The notes: generated by a model from the sequence alone, not told the origin. A DNA stretch of 64,000 nucleotides from Stenotrophomonas sp. SAU14A_NAIMI4_8 (GCF_003086695.1 NZ_CP025999.1:3017680-3081679), one strand, 5' to 3'; shown: positions 15,609-25,016, counted from the stretch's first letter. Program-made: numbers and translations.

Positions 15609-16943
15609 TCAGCTGCGCGGCGGGGTCGGGTCGGGATCGTCGATACCGACATTCGTGCTGGGGTTGTCGTAGACGCTCTGGTCCAGCAGCCCGGTTTCCT
15701 TGGCCACCAGCACCGGCACCAGCATCTGCCCCGTCACATTCGTCATCGTGCGCATCATGTCCAGGATGCGATCGATGGCATACAGGTAGCCGATGGTTTC
15801 CAGCGGCAGGTTGGCCGCGCTCAGCACCACGGTGGCCATGATCACCGCGGTACCCGGAACGCCGGCGGTACCGAAGCTGCCCAGCACCGAAGCGATCAGC
15901 ACCACCACGTACTGTTCCGGGGTAAGCGGCACGCCGCTGTACTGGGCAATGAACACCGCGCACAGCGCCGGGTAGATCGCACCGCAGCCGTCCATCTTGA
16001 TGCTGGCGCCCAGCGGAACGGCGAACGAGCCGTAGTCCTTGTTCACCCCCAGGTTGTGGGTGATCGAGCGCAGCGCCACCGGCATCGCCGCGAAGCTGGA
16101 CGAACTGACGAAGGCCACCTGCATGCCCGGCGCCGCGCCGCGGAAGAACTTCAGCGGGTTCAGGCCGTGCGACAGCAGCAGCGCGCTGTAGACCACCACG
16201 ATGTGCAGCGCGCAGGCCACGTACAGGGCCAGCACGAAATGGCCCAGCGGCAGCAGCTTCTCGAAGCCGTAGCTGCCGACCAGGCCGGCGATCAGGCCGA
16301 ACGTACCGATCGGGGTGACTTCCAGCACGAAGCGGGTCACCTGGATCATGATGTCGCTCATCTGCCCGACCAGCTTGCGCGCCTCGGTCACCTTCTCGCC
16401 CAGCTTGACGATGGCAAAGCCCACCAGGCCGGCGAAGAAGATGACCGGCAAGATCGAACCGCGACCGGCCGCCAGCACGGTCTCGCCGGCCGCGTTGACC
16501 TTGGTGCCGATGCCCGACAACGCGTAGAACACGTTGGACGGCACCACGTCCAGCAGCACCTGCACCACGCTGGGCACTTCGCGCGGCACGTAGTTGCTGG
16601 CCATCGACAGTTGCAGGCCACCGGCACCAGGCTGCAGCACCGTGCCCACGCCCAGGCCCACGCAGACGGCCAGCGCCGCAGTGATCACGAACCACAGGAA
16701 GGTGCGGCCACTGAGCGCGGCGACCGATTTCTGGCCATGCAGCGACGAGATCGCGTTGATGACCGCGAAGAACACCAGCGGCACCGCGATCATCTTGATC
16801 AGGGTGACATACAGTTCGCCGAGCGGGCCGAACCACGTTTCCGCGGCCGGGCCCAGCGCCCAGCCGGCCAGCGCGCCGAGCACGAAGCCACCGACCACGC
16901 GCTGCCAGAATGGAATCCGCAGCCAGGCAGAGACCAGCTTCAT
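15609..16943 (-). CDS. Dicarboxylate/amino acid:cation symporter (DAACS family)
   Basis: 444 residues, eight or more hydrophobic segments, with family landmarks: the Ser-rich re-entrant loop (VSSSSFAAMPVALRSI, ~275), the KMDGCGAIYPALCAVF segment in TM7, and a GVPGTAVIM hairpin loop. It is GltP/DctA-like, importing glutamate, aspartate or C4-dicarboxylates with protons or sodium. The start is placed at ATG 16943 (MKLVSAWLRIPFWQR) with GGAAGG upstream; an earlier in-frame ATG would add a non-typical 15-residue extension. It is divergent from the alkaline phosphatase gene. Confidence 0.9.
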   Translation of the reverse strand: MKLVSAWLRIPFWQRVVGGFVLGALAGWALGPAAETWFGPLGELYVTLIKMIAVPLVFFAVINAISSLHGQKSVAALSGRTFLWFVITAALAVCVGLGVGTVLQPGAGGLQLSMASNYVPREVPSVVQVLLDVVPSNVFYALSGIGTKVNAAGETVLAAGRGSILPVIFFAGLVGFAIVKLGEKVTEARKLVGQMSDIMIQVTRFVLEVTPIGTFGLIAGLVGSYGFEKLLPLGHFVLALYVACALHIVVVYSALLLSHGLNPLKFFRGAAPGMQVAFVSSSSFAAMPVALRSITHNLGVNKDYGSFAVPLGASIKMDGCGAIYPALCAVFIAQYSGVPLTPEQYVVVLIASVLGSFGTAGVPGTAVIMATVVLSAANLPLETIGYLYAIDRILDMMRTMTNVTGQMLVPVLVAKETGLLDQSVYDNPSTNVGIDDPDPTPPRS

Positions 16944-17097
16944 AGGCAATCCAGAGGGGAAGGAAGGGATGGTTCCACGATAGCCCAAGCCCGCCGCGGG
17001 AACGACCGCCGCACCGGCAAATCAGTGTGTCATCGGCGTGCCTTGCTGGGCCGGGCATAATGAACGTCCCGTTACAGTTTGTGAGATCCCAGCGTCC

Positions 17098-18804
17098 ATG
17101 CGTCGTTCCGTCTCCCTGTTGGCCGCCTGCGCCACCACCCTGCTGCTGGGCGCCTGCGCCAGCACCGCCCCCGCCACTGCCCCGGCCGGCCTGAAGGTCG
17201 CCGTCGATCCGGTCGCCCATCCGGCCGGCGAAACCCCGCAGTGGTGGTACCGCAGTGGCGCCGCACAGGCCGCAGCCAACGGCGCGATGGCCGGCAAGGC
17301 CAAGAACGTCATCCTGTTCCTGGGCGATGGCATGAGCCTGACCACCGTGGCCGCCGCGCGCATCTATGAAGGCCAGCGCAAGGGCAGCGCCGGCGAAGAG
17401 AACCTGCTGTCGTGGGAGCGCTTCCCGGCCACGGCGTTCAGCAAGACCTACAACACCGATTCGCAGACGCCGGATTCGGCCGGCACCATGACCGCCATCA
17501 CCACCGGCGTGAAGACCCACATGGGCGCCATCGGCGTCAGCGCTGGCAGCCGCACCGACTGCGCCGACAGCCTGTCCAAGGGCCTGCTGACCTGGCTGCA
17601 GCTGGCCGACAGCGCCGGCCTGGCCACCGGCATCGTTTCAACCGCGCGCCTGACCCACGCCACCCCGGCCGCCACCTATGCCCATTCGCCCGAGCGCAAC
17701 TGGGAAAACGACACCGACCTGACCGAGGAAGCCGAGGCCGCCGGCTGCCAGGACATCGCCCAGCAGTTGCTGTCCACCTCGCGCTATGGGCGCGGTCCGC
17801 TGGTCGCCCTGGGCGGCGGTCGTGGCGAGTTCACCACCGTGGAAGAGCGCGACCCCGAGTATGACGACAAGGTCGGCCAGCGCCTGGACGGCCGCAGCCT
17901 GGTGCAGGAATGGCAGCAGGCGCATCCGCAGGGTGCGTACGTGTGGAACAGCAAGCAGCTGGCCGCCGCCGCCAACGCCCCCGCCCTGCTCGGTCTGTTC
18001 GAGCCGGACCACATGCGTTACGAGTATGAACGCCCGCAGGATCCGTCCGGCGAGCCGAGCCTGGCCGAACTGACCGCCGCGGCGATCAAGAACCTGGCCC
18101 AGCACAAGGAAGGCTACGTGCTGATGATCGAAGGCGCGCGCATCGACCATGCCAACCACAGTGGCAACGCCTACCGCGCGCTGACCGAAACCGTTGCGTT
18201 GTCCGATGCCGTGCGCGTGGCCAACGAACTGACCTCGGCCGATGACACGCTGATCATCGTCACCGCCGACCACTCGCACACCCTCAACTTCGTCGGCTAT
18301 CCGGCGCGTGGCAACCCGATCCTGGGCAAGGTGAAGGACAAGGGCGGCGAAGACGGTGCCGGCAAGCTGGACAACGCCCTGGACGGCAATGGCCAGCCCT
18401 ACACCACGCTGAGCTACGCCAACGGCCCCGGCCACACCGGCGCCACCAACCAGCAGCCGGCCGGACCGAAGCGCTACCCGCACAACCCCAGCACATTCGA
18501 GCAGGCCAAGGGCCGCCCCGACCTGCACGCGGTGGACACCGAGCACCCCGATTACATGCAGGAAGCGCTGGTGCCGATGAAGTCCGAATCGCACGGCGGC
18601 GAAGACGTGGGCATCTGGGCCCGTGGCCCGGGCAGCCAGGCGATCCGCGGCACGCTGGAGCAGAACGCGATCTACCACATGATCGTGCAGGCGGCCCCTG
18701 CGCTGCGCGCACGCCTGTGCCAGGCCGGCACCTGCGATGCGCAGGGCGTGCCGGTGCAGCTGCCGGCGCCGAACGCCTTCGAGCGCAAGGCCGAGGCCAA
18801 GTGA
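17098..18804 (+). CDS. Alkaline phosphatase, PhoA-type lipoprotein
   Basis: 568 residues. Lipobox LLGAC (Cys20) predicts a lipid anchor. The alkaline phosphatase core has the metal ligand Asp77 in VILFLGDGMS, the nucleophile in DSAGTMTAITTG (Ser127), the metal/His sites GARIDHANHSG and VTADHSHTLN, and a late metal-binding His in SHGGEDVGIWA. This complete Zn2Mg site supports an active phosphomonoesterase for phosphate scavenging. ATG 17098. A -10-like CATAAT lies at 17056, but I see no convincing Pho box. The stop overlaps the next gene's GTG. Confidence 0.93.
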   Translation: MRRSVSLLAACATTLLLGACASTAPATAPAGLKVAVDPVAHPAGETPQWWYRSGAAQAAANGAMAGKAKNVILFLGDGMSLTTVAAARIYEGQRKGSAGEENLLSWERFPATAFSKTYNTDSQTPDSAGTMTAITTGVKTHMGAIGVSAGSRTDCADSLSKGLLTWLQLADSAGLATGIVSTARLTHATPAATYAHSPERNWENDTDLTEEAEAAGCQDIAQQLLSTSRYGRGPLVALGGGRGEFTTVEERDPEYDDKVGQRLDGRSLVQEWQQAHPQGAYVWNSKQLAAAANAPALLGLFEPDHMRYEYERPQDPSGEPSLAELTAAAIKNLAQHKEGYVLMIEGARIDHANHSGNAYRALTETVALSDAVRVANELTSADDTLIIVTADHSHTLNFVGYPARGNPILGKVKDKGGEDGAGKLDNALDGNGQPYTTLSYANGPGHTGATNQQPAGPKRYPHNPSTFEQAKGRPDLHAVDTEHPDYMQEALVPMKSESHGGEDVGIWARGPGSQAIRGTLEQNAIYHMIVQAAPALRARLCQAGTCDAQGVPVQLPAPNAFERKAEAK

Positions 18805-19346
18805 GGCCGCAGCCAGCCCCTGCCGTTTGGGCCGGTCGCCGCGTTGCGCGGTGGCTGGCCCTGCTGGGCGTGCTGGCCAGTGCCGGTGCGCAGGCACAGC
18901 CGCCTGCGTGCCAACTGCTGACTGAAAGCGAAGGGCTGGTGGCACTGCCCGGCTGCACCGTGGCCAAAGGTCAGCCGCGGCTGGACGCCACTGCGCTGGC
19001 CGCCCTGCCTTACGACGCGCAGGGGCTGGCGGTAGTTCATGCCGGCGGCAGTTTCCATTACGTGGAGCGCACTGGTCGCAGCCTGGCGGTCATCACCTGG
19101 GACAACGGCCCGGACACGCTGCAGGAAGGTCTGCTGCGTGGCCGCGTGGGTGAGCGCATCGGTTACTTCGACGTGGCGTTGCGGCAGGTGATCGAACCGA
19201 CCTTCGATTTTGCCTGGCCGTTCCAGGACGGCGTGGCCGAAGTCTGCAACGGCTGCCGGCGCGGCACGCCCGCTGCTGACGGGCACACCCCGATGGAAGG
19301 CGGCGACTGGTTCCGCATCGACCGCAGCGGCCGTCGGCTGAAGTAG
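18801..19346 (+). CDS. Small exported protein with WG-like repeats
   Basis: 181 residues. GTG 18801 overlaps the phosphatase stop (GTGA), implying translational coupling. A signal peptide (LALLGVLASAGAQAQ) is followed by residues resembling degenerate WG/beta-hairpin repeats (GRVGERIGYFDVALRQVIEPTFDFAWPFQDGVAEVC). Several Cys (CQLL, GCTV, CNGC) could form disulfides in the periplasm. No enzyme motif is visible; an accessory role with the phosphatase is only inferred from coupling. Confidence 0.75.
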   Translation: MRPQPAPAVWAGRRVARWLALLGVLASAGAQAQPPACQLLTESEGLVALPGCTVAKGQPRLDATALAALPYDAQGLAVVHAGGSFHYVERTGRSLAVITWDNGPDTLQEGLLRGRVGERIGYFDVALRQVIEPTFDFAWPFQDGVAEVCNGCRRGTPAADGHTPMEGGDWFRIDRSGRRLK

Positions 19347-19432
19347 GGTTTTCGGCAGGGCTGCGCCCTGCACCTGCTCAATGCAACGTCAACGTCAACG
19401 TCAACGTCAAAAGCGGCATTCCGTGGGATGGC

Positions 19433-19528
19433 GGGGCGGTGTCGGATTGCGGGGACGCCGCAAGTACGTCCGTGTAGGCTTGGCAGCCGCATCCATGCGG
19501 CTGACACCCCGCAATCCGACACCGCCCC
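19433..19528. repeat. Left hairpin of the composite repeat island
   Basis: A perfect 22-bp stem: 19433-19454 pairs with 19507-19528 (stem core GGTGTCGGATTGC / GCAATCCGACACC). The loop contains a second hairpin GCCGC-ATCCAT-GCGGC. Confidence 0.85.
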
Positions 19529-20378
19529 ACCTCTGACAGATTCCCGCGACCTGTCGGAATGGCATGGGGTCGGATCCCGTTGCTGCGCAACGGGCTCTGA
19601 CCCCAGAATTCTTTTGGATATCTGACAGATTCATCCACGCATGGCGTGGATCTACTGTGTCGACCCAGGTCGACACCTGCCAGAGCATGGCATGGGGTCA
19701 GATCCCGTTGCTGCGCAACGGGCTCTGACCCCAGAATTCTTTTGGATATCTGACAGATTCATCCACGCATGGCGTGGATCTACTGTGTCGACCGAGGTCG
19801 ACACCCACCAGAGCATGGCATGGGGTCGGATCCCGTTGCTGCGCAACGGGCTCTGACCCCAGAATTCTTTTGGATATCTGACAGATTCATCCACGCATGG
19901 CGTGGATCTACTGTGTCGACCCAGGTCGACACCCACCAGAGCATGGCATAGGGTCGGATCCCGTTGCTGCGCAACGGGCTCTGACCCCAGAATTCTTTTG
20001 GATATCTGACAGATTCATCCACGCATGGCGTGGATCTACTGTGTCGACCAAGGTCGACACCCACCAGAGCATGGCATGGGGTCGGATCCCGTTGCTTCGC
20101 AACGGGCTCTGACCCCACATTCTTCGATATCTGACAATTTCATCCACGCATGGCGTGGATCTACTGTGTCGACCCAGGTCGACACCTACCAGAGCGGAGC
20201 GCCGTTCCGACAGAGGGCATGGGGTCGGATCCCGTTGCTTCGCAACGGGCTCTGACCCCACATTCTTCGATATCTGACAATTTCATCCACGCATGGCGTG
20301 GATCTACTGTGTCGACCAAGGTCGACACCTACCAGAGCGGAACGCCGTTCCGGAAGATCGCGGAAAACTGTCGAAGGC

Positions 20379-20474
20379 GGGGTGGGTCCGGTTGCGGGGG
20401 TGTCCGCGGCATGGATGCCGCGGCCAAGCCTCCACGGACGGATTCACGGCGTCCCCCGCAACCGGACCCACCCC
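20379..20474. repeat. Right hairpin of the composite repeat island
   Basis: A perfect 22-bp stem: 20379-20400 pairs with 20453-20474 (core GGGTCCGGTTGC / GCAACCGGACCC). Its sequence differs from the left hairpin at several positions, yet both strands of the stem have changed together, so pairing is preserved. Confidence 0.85.
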
Positions 20475-20573
20475 GCCATCCCACGGAAACCCGGCTTTTG
20501 ACGTTGACGTTGACGTTGCATTGAGCAGGTGCAGGGCGCAGCCCTGCCAGCCCCCCACCCTATACTTGCCGCC

Positions 20574-21860
20574 GTGAGCCACTTCCCTGCCCCTGTCCCG
20601 TTGGATGCACCGCTGCTGGTCGGTTACAGCGGCGGGCTGGATTCGACCGTGCTGCTGCATTGGCTCTGGCGCTGCGCGCAGGCCAGCGTCACGCCGCTGC
20701 GCGCGGTGCATGTCCACCACGGCCTGCAGGCCGATGCCGATGCCTGGGTCAGGCACTGCCAGCAGCAGTGCGATGCCCTGGGCATCGACCTGGCCGTGCA
20801 TCGCGTACAGGTCGCTACGGCCGACGGCCTGGGGCTGGAAGGTGCCGCGCGCCAGGCCCGGCGCGCCGCCTTTGCTGCCGAACTGCGGCCGGGCGAAAAC
20901 CTCGCCCTGGCCCACCATCAGGATGATCAGGCCGAAACGTTTCTGCTGCGCGCACTGCGCGGCTCCGGCATCGATGGCCTGGCGGCGATCGCGGCCGACA
21001 GCTTTTTGCACGGCCACCGCCTGTGGCGGCCCCTGCTGCACACCGCGCGCAGCGCGCTGCACGACTACGCGCAGCAGCATGCCCTGCGCTGGATCGAAGA
21101 CCCCAGCAACGACCACGACCACGCCGACCGTAATTTCCTGCGCCTGCAGGTGCTGCCGCTGCTGCGCCAACGCTGGCCGCACGCAGCCGCGGCGCTGGCC
21201 GGCAGCGCCGACCACTGCGCGCAGACCCGCGTGATGCTGGACGAAGAAGATGCCGAACTGATCGCGCACCTGGAAGTGGCACCGCGCGTGCTGTCGCTGG
21301 AGCTGCTGCGCCAGGTGTCGCCTGCGCGCGGCGCACGCGTGCTGCGTGCCTGGGTGCGCGCGCACGGCGCCGCACCGCTGCCGGCCACGGTGCTGCAGCA
21401 GCTGCAGCAGGAACTGCTGGCAGCGCCCAGTGATCGGCAGGCGCAGGTGCGCTGGCAGGACCACGCGATCCAGCAATGGCGAGGACATGCCTATCTGCTG
21501 CCGGCCGTGCTGCCCACGCTGCCGACCGACTGGCAGGTCACCTGGGATGGCCGCGCGCCGCTGCTGCTGCCCGACGGCGGGCAACTGCGCCTGATGGGCT
21601 GCGAGGCCTTTTCCCAGCCACTGCAGGTACGCGCACGGCAGGGCGGCGAGCGCATCCTGCTGCCCGGCCGCACCCATTCACACGCGCTGAAGGACTGCCT
21701 GCAGCGTGAGCACCTGGCGCCCTGGCGGCGCGCGCAGCTGCCGTTGCTGTTCGACGGCGAGCAGTTGCTGGCCGCCGCCGACGTGGTGGTTTCCGCCCCC
21801 CTGCAGGCGTGGCTGCAGGCCCACGACGCGCAGTTGCAGTGGCGCCCCGGCGGCTGGTGA
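20574..21860 (+). CDS. tilS: tRNA(Ile)-lysidine synthetase
   Basis: 428 residues. The PP-loop ATP pyrophosphatase motif SGGLDS (residues 19-24) is followed by AVHVHHGL, the AHHQDDQAETFLLRALRGSG segment and the RPLL motif that define TilS, then the C-terminal TilS domain (GGERILLPGRTHSHALKDCL). It converts C34 of tRNA-Ile(CAU) to lysidine in the cytoplasm and is essential. Start chosen at GTG 20574, because sequence upstream belongs to the repeat island. Followed by xseB after 36 bp. Confidence 0.95.
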   Translation: MSHFPAPVPLDAPLLVGYSGGLDSTVLLHWLWRCAQASVTPLRAVHVHHGLQADADAWVRHCQQQCDALGIDLAVHRVQVATADGLGLEGAARQARRAAFAAELRPGENLALAHHQDDQAETFLLRALRGSGIDGLAAIAADSFLHGHRLWRPLLHTARSALHDYAQQHALRWIEDPSNDHDHADRNFLRLQVLPLLRQRWPHAAAALAGSADHCAQTRVMLDEEDAELIAHLEVAPRVLSLELLRQVSPARGARVLRAWVRAHGAAPLPATVLQQLQQELLAAPSDRQAQVRWQDHAIQQWRGHAYLLPAVLPTLPTDWQVTWDGRAPLLLPDGGQLRLMGCEAFSQPLQVRARQGGERILLPGRTHSHALKDCLQREHLAPWRRAQLPLLFDGEQLLAAADVVVSAPLQAWLQAHDAQLQWRPGGW

Positions 21861-21896
21861 ATTGACCCCCGCGCGGCTGCCGTCCACACTTGTCGC

Positions 21897-22157
21897 ATGG
21901 CCAAGAAGTCCCCCGAAAACGTCTCCCCGGTCGCCCAGTTCGAGCAGTCGCTCGAATCGCTGGAACAGCTGGTGGAGCAGATGGAAACCGGCGAGCTCAG
22001 TCTGGAAGCCTCGCTCAGTGCTTACGAACGTGGCGTGGGTCTGTACCGCCAGTGCCAGCAGGCGCTGGAGCAGGCCGAACTGCGCGTACGCCTGCTCAGC
22101 GATCCGGCCCAGCCAGACACCGCCGAACCGTTCGACCCGCCCAGCCATGACGGTTGA
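21897..22157 (+). CDS. xseB: Exodeoxyribonuclease VII small subunit
   Basis: 86 residues, the usual size, with the XseB signature [20 protein letters not shown] and [19 protein letters not shown], a helical hairpin that binds XseA. ATG 21897. Its 3-prime end overlaps ispA by 11 bp, the common xseB-ispA arrangement; xseA is not in the window. Confidence 0.95.
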   Translation: MAKKSPENVSPVAQFEQSLESLEQLVEQMETGELSLEASLSAYERGVGLYRQCQQALEQAELRVRLLSDPAQPDTAEPFDPPSHDG

Positions 22158-23025
22158 GGCGCTGTTCGCGCACTGGCGCGACCGTATTGAAAGCCAGCTT
22201 GACGCCGCCCTGCCCTCGCCGGCCGATGCGCCGCAGCGTCTGCACCAAGCCATGCGCTATTCGGTGCTGGGCGGCGGCAAGCGCATGCGCCCGCTGCTGG
22301 TCTACGCCAGTGGCCGCCTGTTCGGCGCGCCGCTGGAGCAACTGGATGCGGCCGCGATGGCCGTGGAGCTGATCCACGCCTATTCGCTGGTACACGATGA
22401 CCTGCCGGCGATGGACGATGACGCCCTGCGCCGCGGCAAGCCGACCACGCACATCGCATTCGACGAAGCTACCGCGATCCTGGCCGGCGATGCCCTGCAG
22501 ACCCGCGCCTTCGGCCTGCTGGCCGATGCCGCGCTGCCGGCCAGCCTGCGCGTGGCCTGCCTGCAGACCCTGGCCCACGCCTCCGGCGCGGCCGGCATGT
22601 GCGGCGGCCAGGCATTGGATATCGACGCCACTGGCCAGCAGCAGTCGCTGGCCGCGCTCACCCGCATGCACGCGCTGAAGACCGGTGCGCTGATCCGCGC
22701 GGCGGTACGCATGGGCGCGCTGTGTGGCCAGGCACCGGCGCCGGTGCTGGCGCAGCTGGACGGCTTCGCCGATGCGCTGGGCCTGGCCTTCCAGGTGCGC
22801 GATGACATCCTTGATGTCGAGGCCAGTTCCGAGCAGTTGGGCAAGACCGCCGGCAAGGACCAGGCCCAGGACAAGAGCACCTTCCCGGCGCTGCTGGGCA
22901 TGGACGGGGCCAAGGCGCACCTGCGCGACCTGGCCGCGCGCATGCAGGCGGCACTGGCCGGTTACCACGAAGAAGCCGACGCGCTGCGTGCGCTGGCCAC
23001 GCTGGCGGTGGAACGCGATCATTGA
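22147..23025 (+). CDS. ispA: Farnesyl diphosphate synthase (geranyltranstransferase)
   Basis: 292 residues of the all-helical prenyltransferase family. Motifs: [10 protein letters not shown] substrate site, first Asp-rich motif DDLPAMD (84-90), and second Asp-rich motif RDDILD (~218). The short-chain FARM with an inserted pair of residues (DDxxxxD) is typical of bacterial FPP synthases. It condenses IPP with DMAPP and GPP. ATG 22147 lies inside the end of xseB. A REP unit and a terminator follow. Confidence 0.94.
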   Translation: MTVEALFAHWRDRIESQLDAALPSPADAPQRLHQAMRYSVLGGGKRMRPLLVYASGRLFGAPLEQLDAAAMAVELIHAYSLVHDDLPAMDDDALRRGKPTTHIAFDEATAILAGDALQTRAFGLLADAALPASLRVACLQTLAHASGAAGMCGGQALDIDATGQQQSLAALTRMHALKTGALIRAAVRMGALCGQAPAPVLAQLDGFADALGLAFQVRDDILDVEASSEQLGKTAGKDQAQDKSTFPALLGMDGAKAHLRDLAARMQAALAGYHEEADALRALATLAVERDH

Positions 23026-23040
23026 TCGCGCTGTACGCTC

Positions 23041-23063
23041 GCCGGGCGTGGCCCGGCGCTACC
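23041..23063 (+). repeat. REP unit, GCCGGGCGTGGCCCGGC type
   Basis: A single copy of the second REP class of this window (palindrome with GCTACC tail), directly after ispA. Confidence 0.75.
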
Positions 23064-23082
23064 TTCGCGCCCCAAATGGAAA

Positions 23083-23108
23083 CGCCCGGCATTGCCGGGC
23101 GCTTCTTT
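23083..23108 (+). terminator. Intrinsic terminator after ispA
   Basis: CGCCCGGC-ATT-GCCGGGCG stem followed by CTTCTTT. It lies between convergent ispA and the DUF4870 gene and could serve the former. Confidence 0.7.
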
Positions 23109-23130
23109 GTGCGCGATGGATCGTTGCAGC

Positions 23131-23493
23131 TTACTTGATCAGGCGCAGCGCGAACGGGTAGCGGTACAGCTCGCCGTTATTGGCCTTGACCGCAGCGATG
23201 ATGCTGAAGACCAGGCTGAGCAGGCCGACGATCGGGGCCAGGATGGCGCCGATGATCACGAAGGTCAGGATGATGCAGATGAACATCGCGATGGCGATGG
23301 TGATCTGGAAGTTCAGCGCTTCCTTGGCCTGGTCGGTGACGAAGGACTTGCCTGCGTCGTCCTTGTTGATCAGCCAGATGATCAGGGCACCGATGAAACC
23401 GGTGAAGATGCCCAGCAGGTGCGCGGCCAGCGCCATGGTGCGCTGGTCGGACGGCGCGTTGCCGGCCGCCGGGACGTTATCGAAATCGCTCAC
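23131..23493 (-). CDS. DUF4870 (Tic20-like) small membrane protein
   Basis: 120 residues. A polar N-terminus is followed by three hydrophobic segments (about 22-42, 62-82, 84-106) and the DUF4870 pattern HLLGIFTGFIGALIIWLINKDD...KEALNFQITI. Function unknown; related proteins occur widely as small inner-membrane proteins. GTG start at 23493 with AAGGAG eight bases upstream on the minus strand. Confidence 0.88.
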   Translation of the reverse strand: MSDFDNVPAAGNAPSDQRTMALAAHLLGIFTGFIGALIIWLINKDDAGKSFVTDQAKEALNFQITIAIAMFICIILTFVIIGAILAPIVGLLSLVFSIIAAVKANNGELYRYPFALRLIK

Positions 23494-23580
23494 GACAAAA
23501 CTCCTTTTTTTTGGGTGGTCATGCGCGACCAGCTGCGGGCCGGTCGCGTCAGGCGCGCATAGCTTACGCCATCAACGCCA

Positions 23581-24948
23581 TCAATCATTACCGGCGATCG
23601 TCATCCGCCCCACCAGGATCGAGCCGGTGCGGATGTGCGAGCGCGGGTCGACGTCGCTGCCCACCGCTTCAATGCTGGCGAACATGTCGCGCAGGTTGCC
23701 AGCAATGGTGATGCCATCGACCGGGAACTGGATCTCGCCGTTCTCGACCCGGAAGCCACCGGCACCGCGCGAGTAGTCACCGGTCACCCCGTTCACGCCC
23801 TGCCCCATCAGTTCGGTCACCAGCAGGCCATTGCCCATCTGCCGGGCGATCTCGTGCAGGGAGCCGGCATTGGCGGCCAGCTGCAGGTTGTGCACGCCGC
23901 CGGCATTGGCGGTGGTCTGCAGGCCCAGCTTGCGCGCCGAATAGCTGCCCAGCACGTAGCGCTGCAGCACGCCGTCGGTCACCAGGGCCGAGGCGCGGGT
24001 GGCCACGCCATCGCCGTCGAAGGCGGCCGAGCGCAGGCCGCGGCGCAGGTGCGGCAGCTCTTCGATCTGCATCCACTCGGGGAACAGGCGCTGGCCCACG
24101 CTGTCCAGCAGGAAGCTGGCCTGGCGGTACAGGGCACCACCGGACACGGCCGAGAGCAGGTGGCCGACCAGGCTGCGCGCCACTTCCGGGGCAAACAGCA
24201 CCGGCAGGCTGCCGGTGGGCAGCGAGCGCGGCTGCAGCCGGGCCACGGTGCGCTCGGCAGCGCGACGGCCCACGTGGGCCGGGTCTTCCAGATCTTCGCG
24301 GGCCAGCGCGCCGGTGTACCAGCCGTCCCGCTGCATGCCATCGCCGGTGCCGGCAATCAGCGCGCAGCCGATCGAATGGTGGGTGCCGCGCTCGCGACCG
24401 ATGAAGCCATGCGAGTTGGCGTACACCGACACGCTCTGCATGCTCGACACCGAGGCGCCGTCGGAATTGCGGATCTGCGCATCGGCCTGGCGGCCGGCGG
24501 CCTCGCAGGCCAGGGCCAGGTCCACCGCCTGGTCAGCCTGCAGCGCCCACGGGTGCCAGCTGTCCAGATCGGGGAAATCGCGGGCCATCAGCGCCGCGTC
24601 GGCCAGGCCGGCGGCCGGGTCGTCCTCGGTATGGCGGGCGATGGCGCAGGCCTGCTCGACCGTGGCCTGCAGGCTCGCTTCGTTCAGGTCGGCGGTGCTG
24701 GCACTGCCCTTGCGCTGGCCGAAGTAAACGGTCACGGCAATGCCGCGGTCGCGGGTGGACTGCACGGTCTCCACCTCGCCAAGGCGGACATTGACCTCCA
24801 GCCCGCGGTCCTCGCTGCAGCTCACCTCGGTCTGGCTGGCGCCCAGCGCGCGGGCGCGGTCGATCAGCTGCTGGGATAGGTCGGCCAGCCGTTCCAGCCG
24901 GGCCAGGCTGTCGTCGCCGGTGGCGACTTCAGGGGCGATCACGTTCAA
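23581..24948 (-). CDS. pmbA: Metalloprotease PmbA/TldE
   Basis: 455 residues of the TldD/PmbA family; the C-terminal GQGVNGVTGDYSRGAGGFRVENGEI is the PmbA signature. The protein lacks the HExxxH zinc motif carried by its partner TldD (25646-27091). Together TldD/E form a heterodimeric protease that processes modified peptides and some antitoxins. The apparent start is TTG 24948 (LNVIAPEVATGDD) with AGGA upstream; a GTG two codons later is an alternative. Divergent from darP, about 70 bp between. Confidence 0.93.
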   Translation of the reverse strand: MNVIAPEVATGDDSLARLERLADLSQQLIDRARALGASQTEVSCSEDRGLEVNVRLGEVETVQSTRDRGIAVTVYFGQRKGSASTADLNEASLQATVEQACAIARHTEDDPAAGLADAALMARDFPDLDSWHPWALQADQAVDLALACEAAGRQADAQIRNSDGASVSSMQSVSVYANSHGFIGRERGTHHSIGCALIAGTGDGMQRDGWYTGALAREDLEDPAHVGRRAAERTVARLQPRSLPTGSLPVLFAPEVARSLVGHLLSAVSGGALYRQASFLLDSVGQRLFPEWMQIEELPHLRRGLRSAAFDGDGVATRASALVTDGVLQRYVLGSYSARKLGLQTTANAGGVHNLQLAANAGSLHEIARQMGNGLLVTELMGQGVNGVTGDYSRGAGGFRVENGEIQFPVDGITIAGNLRDMFASIEAVGSDVDPRSHIRTGSILVGRMTIAGND

Positions 24949-25016
24949 TGCTTTATCCTGTACAGGTTGGGCCCGGCATCACGCCGGGCGACTTTTTTTG
25001 AGATCAGGTAGGAACG

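Larger units (their letters stand above)
19347..20573. repeat. Composite repeat island: inverted hairpin arms enclosing six ~128-bp tandem units
   Basis: No credible gene. A left arm (19354-19531) and a right arm (20376-20548) are imperfect reverse complements, each starting at the outside with GGCAGGGCTGCGCC and carrying AACGTC repeats (four left, three right). Between them the anchor CATCCACGCATGGCGTGGAT begins at 19632, 19760, 19888, 20016, 20141 and 20284, giving periods of 128, 128, 128, 125 and 143 bp. Each unit contains three palindromes: that anchor, TGTCGACC-GGTCGACA, and a long one opening GGGGTC.GATCCCGTTGC. Apparent open frames here only reflect the repeats. Confidence 0.9.

Noticed and set aside
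17038..17097. In-frame extension of the alkaline phosphatase upstream of 17098
   Set aside because: It would put about 20 residues before a perfect lipoprotein signal; the ATG at 17098 fits the signal peptide.
16944..17097. Pho box upstream of the alkaline phosphatase gene
   Set aside because: Only weak partial matches (GTGTCATC) were seen, without a correctly spaced second half.
19566..20284. CRISPR array based on 128-bp periodicity
   Set aside because: The whole 128-bp unit is conserved with no variable spacers.
19640..20530. Several short open frames on both strands with near-identical products (IYCVDPGRH, ALTPEFFWISDRF patterns)
   Set aside because: They are translations of the 128-bp repeat unit, have no ribosome-binding sites, and appear on both strands at once.
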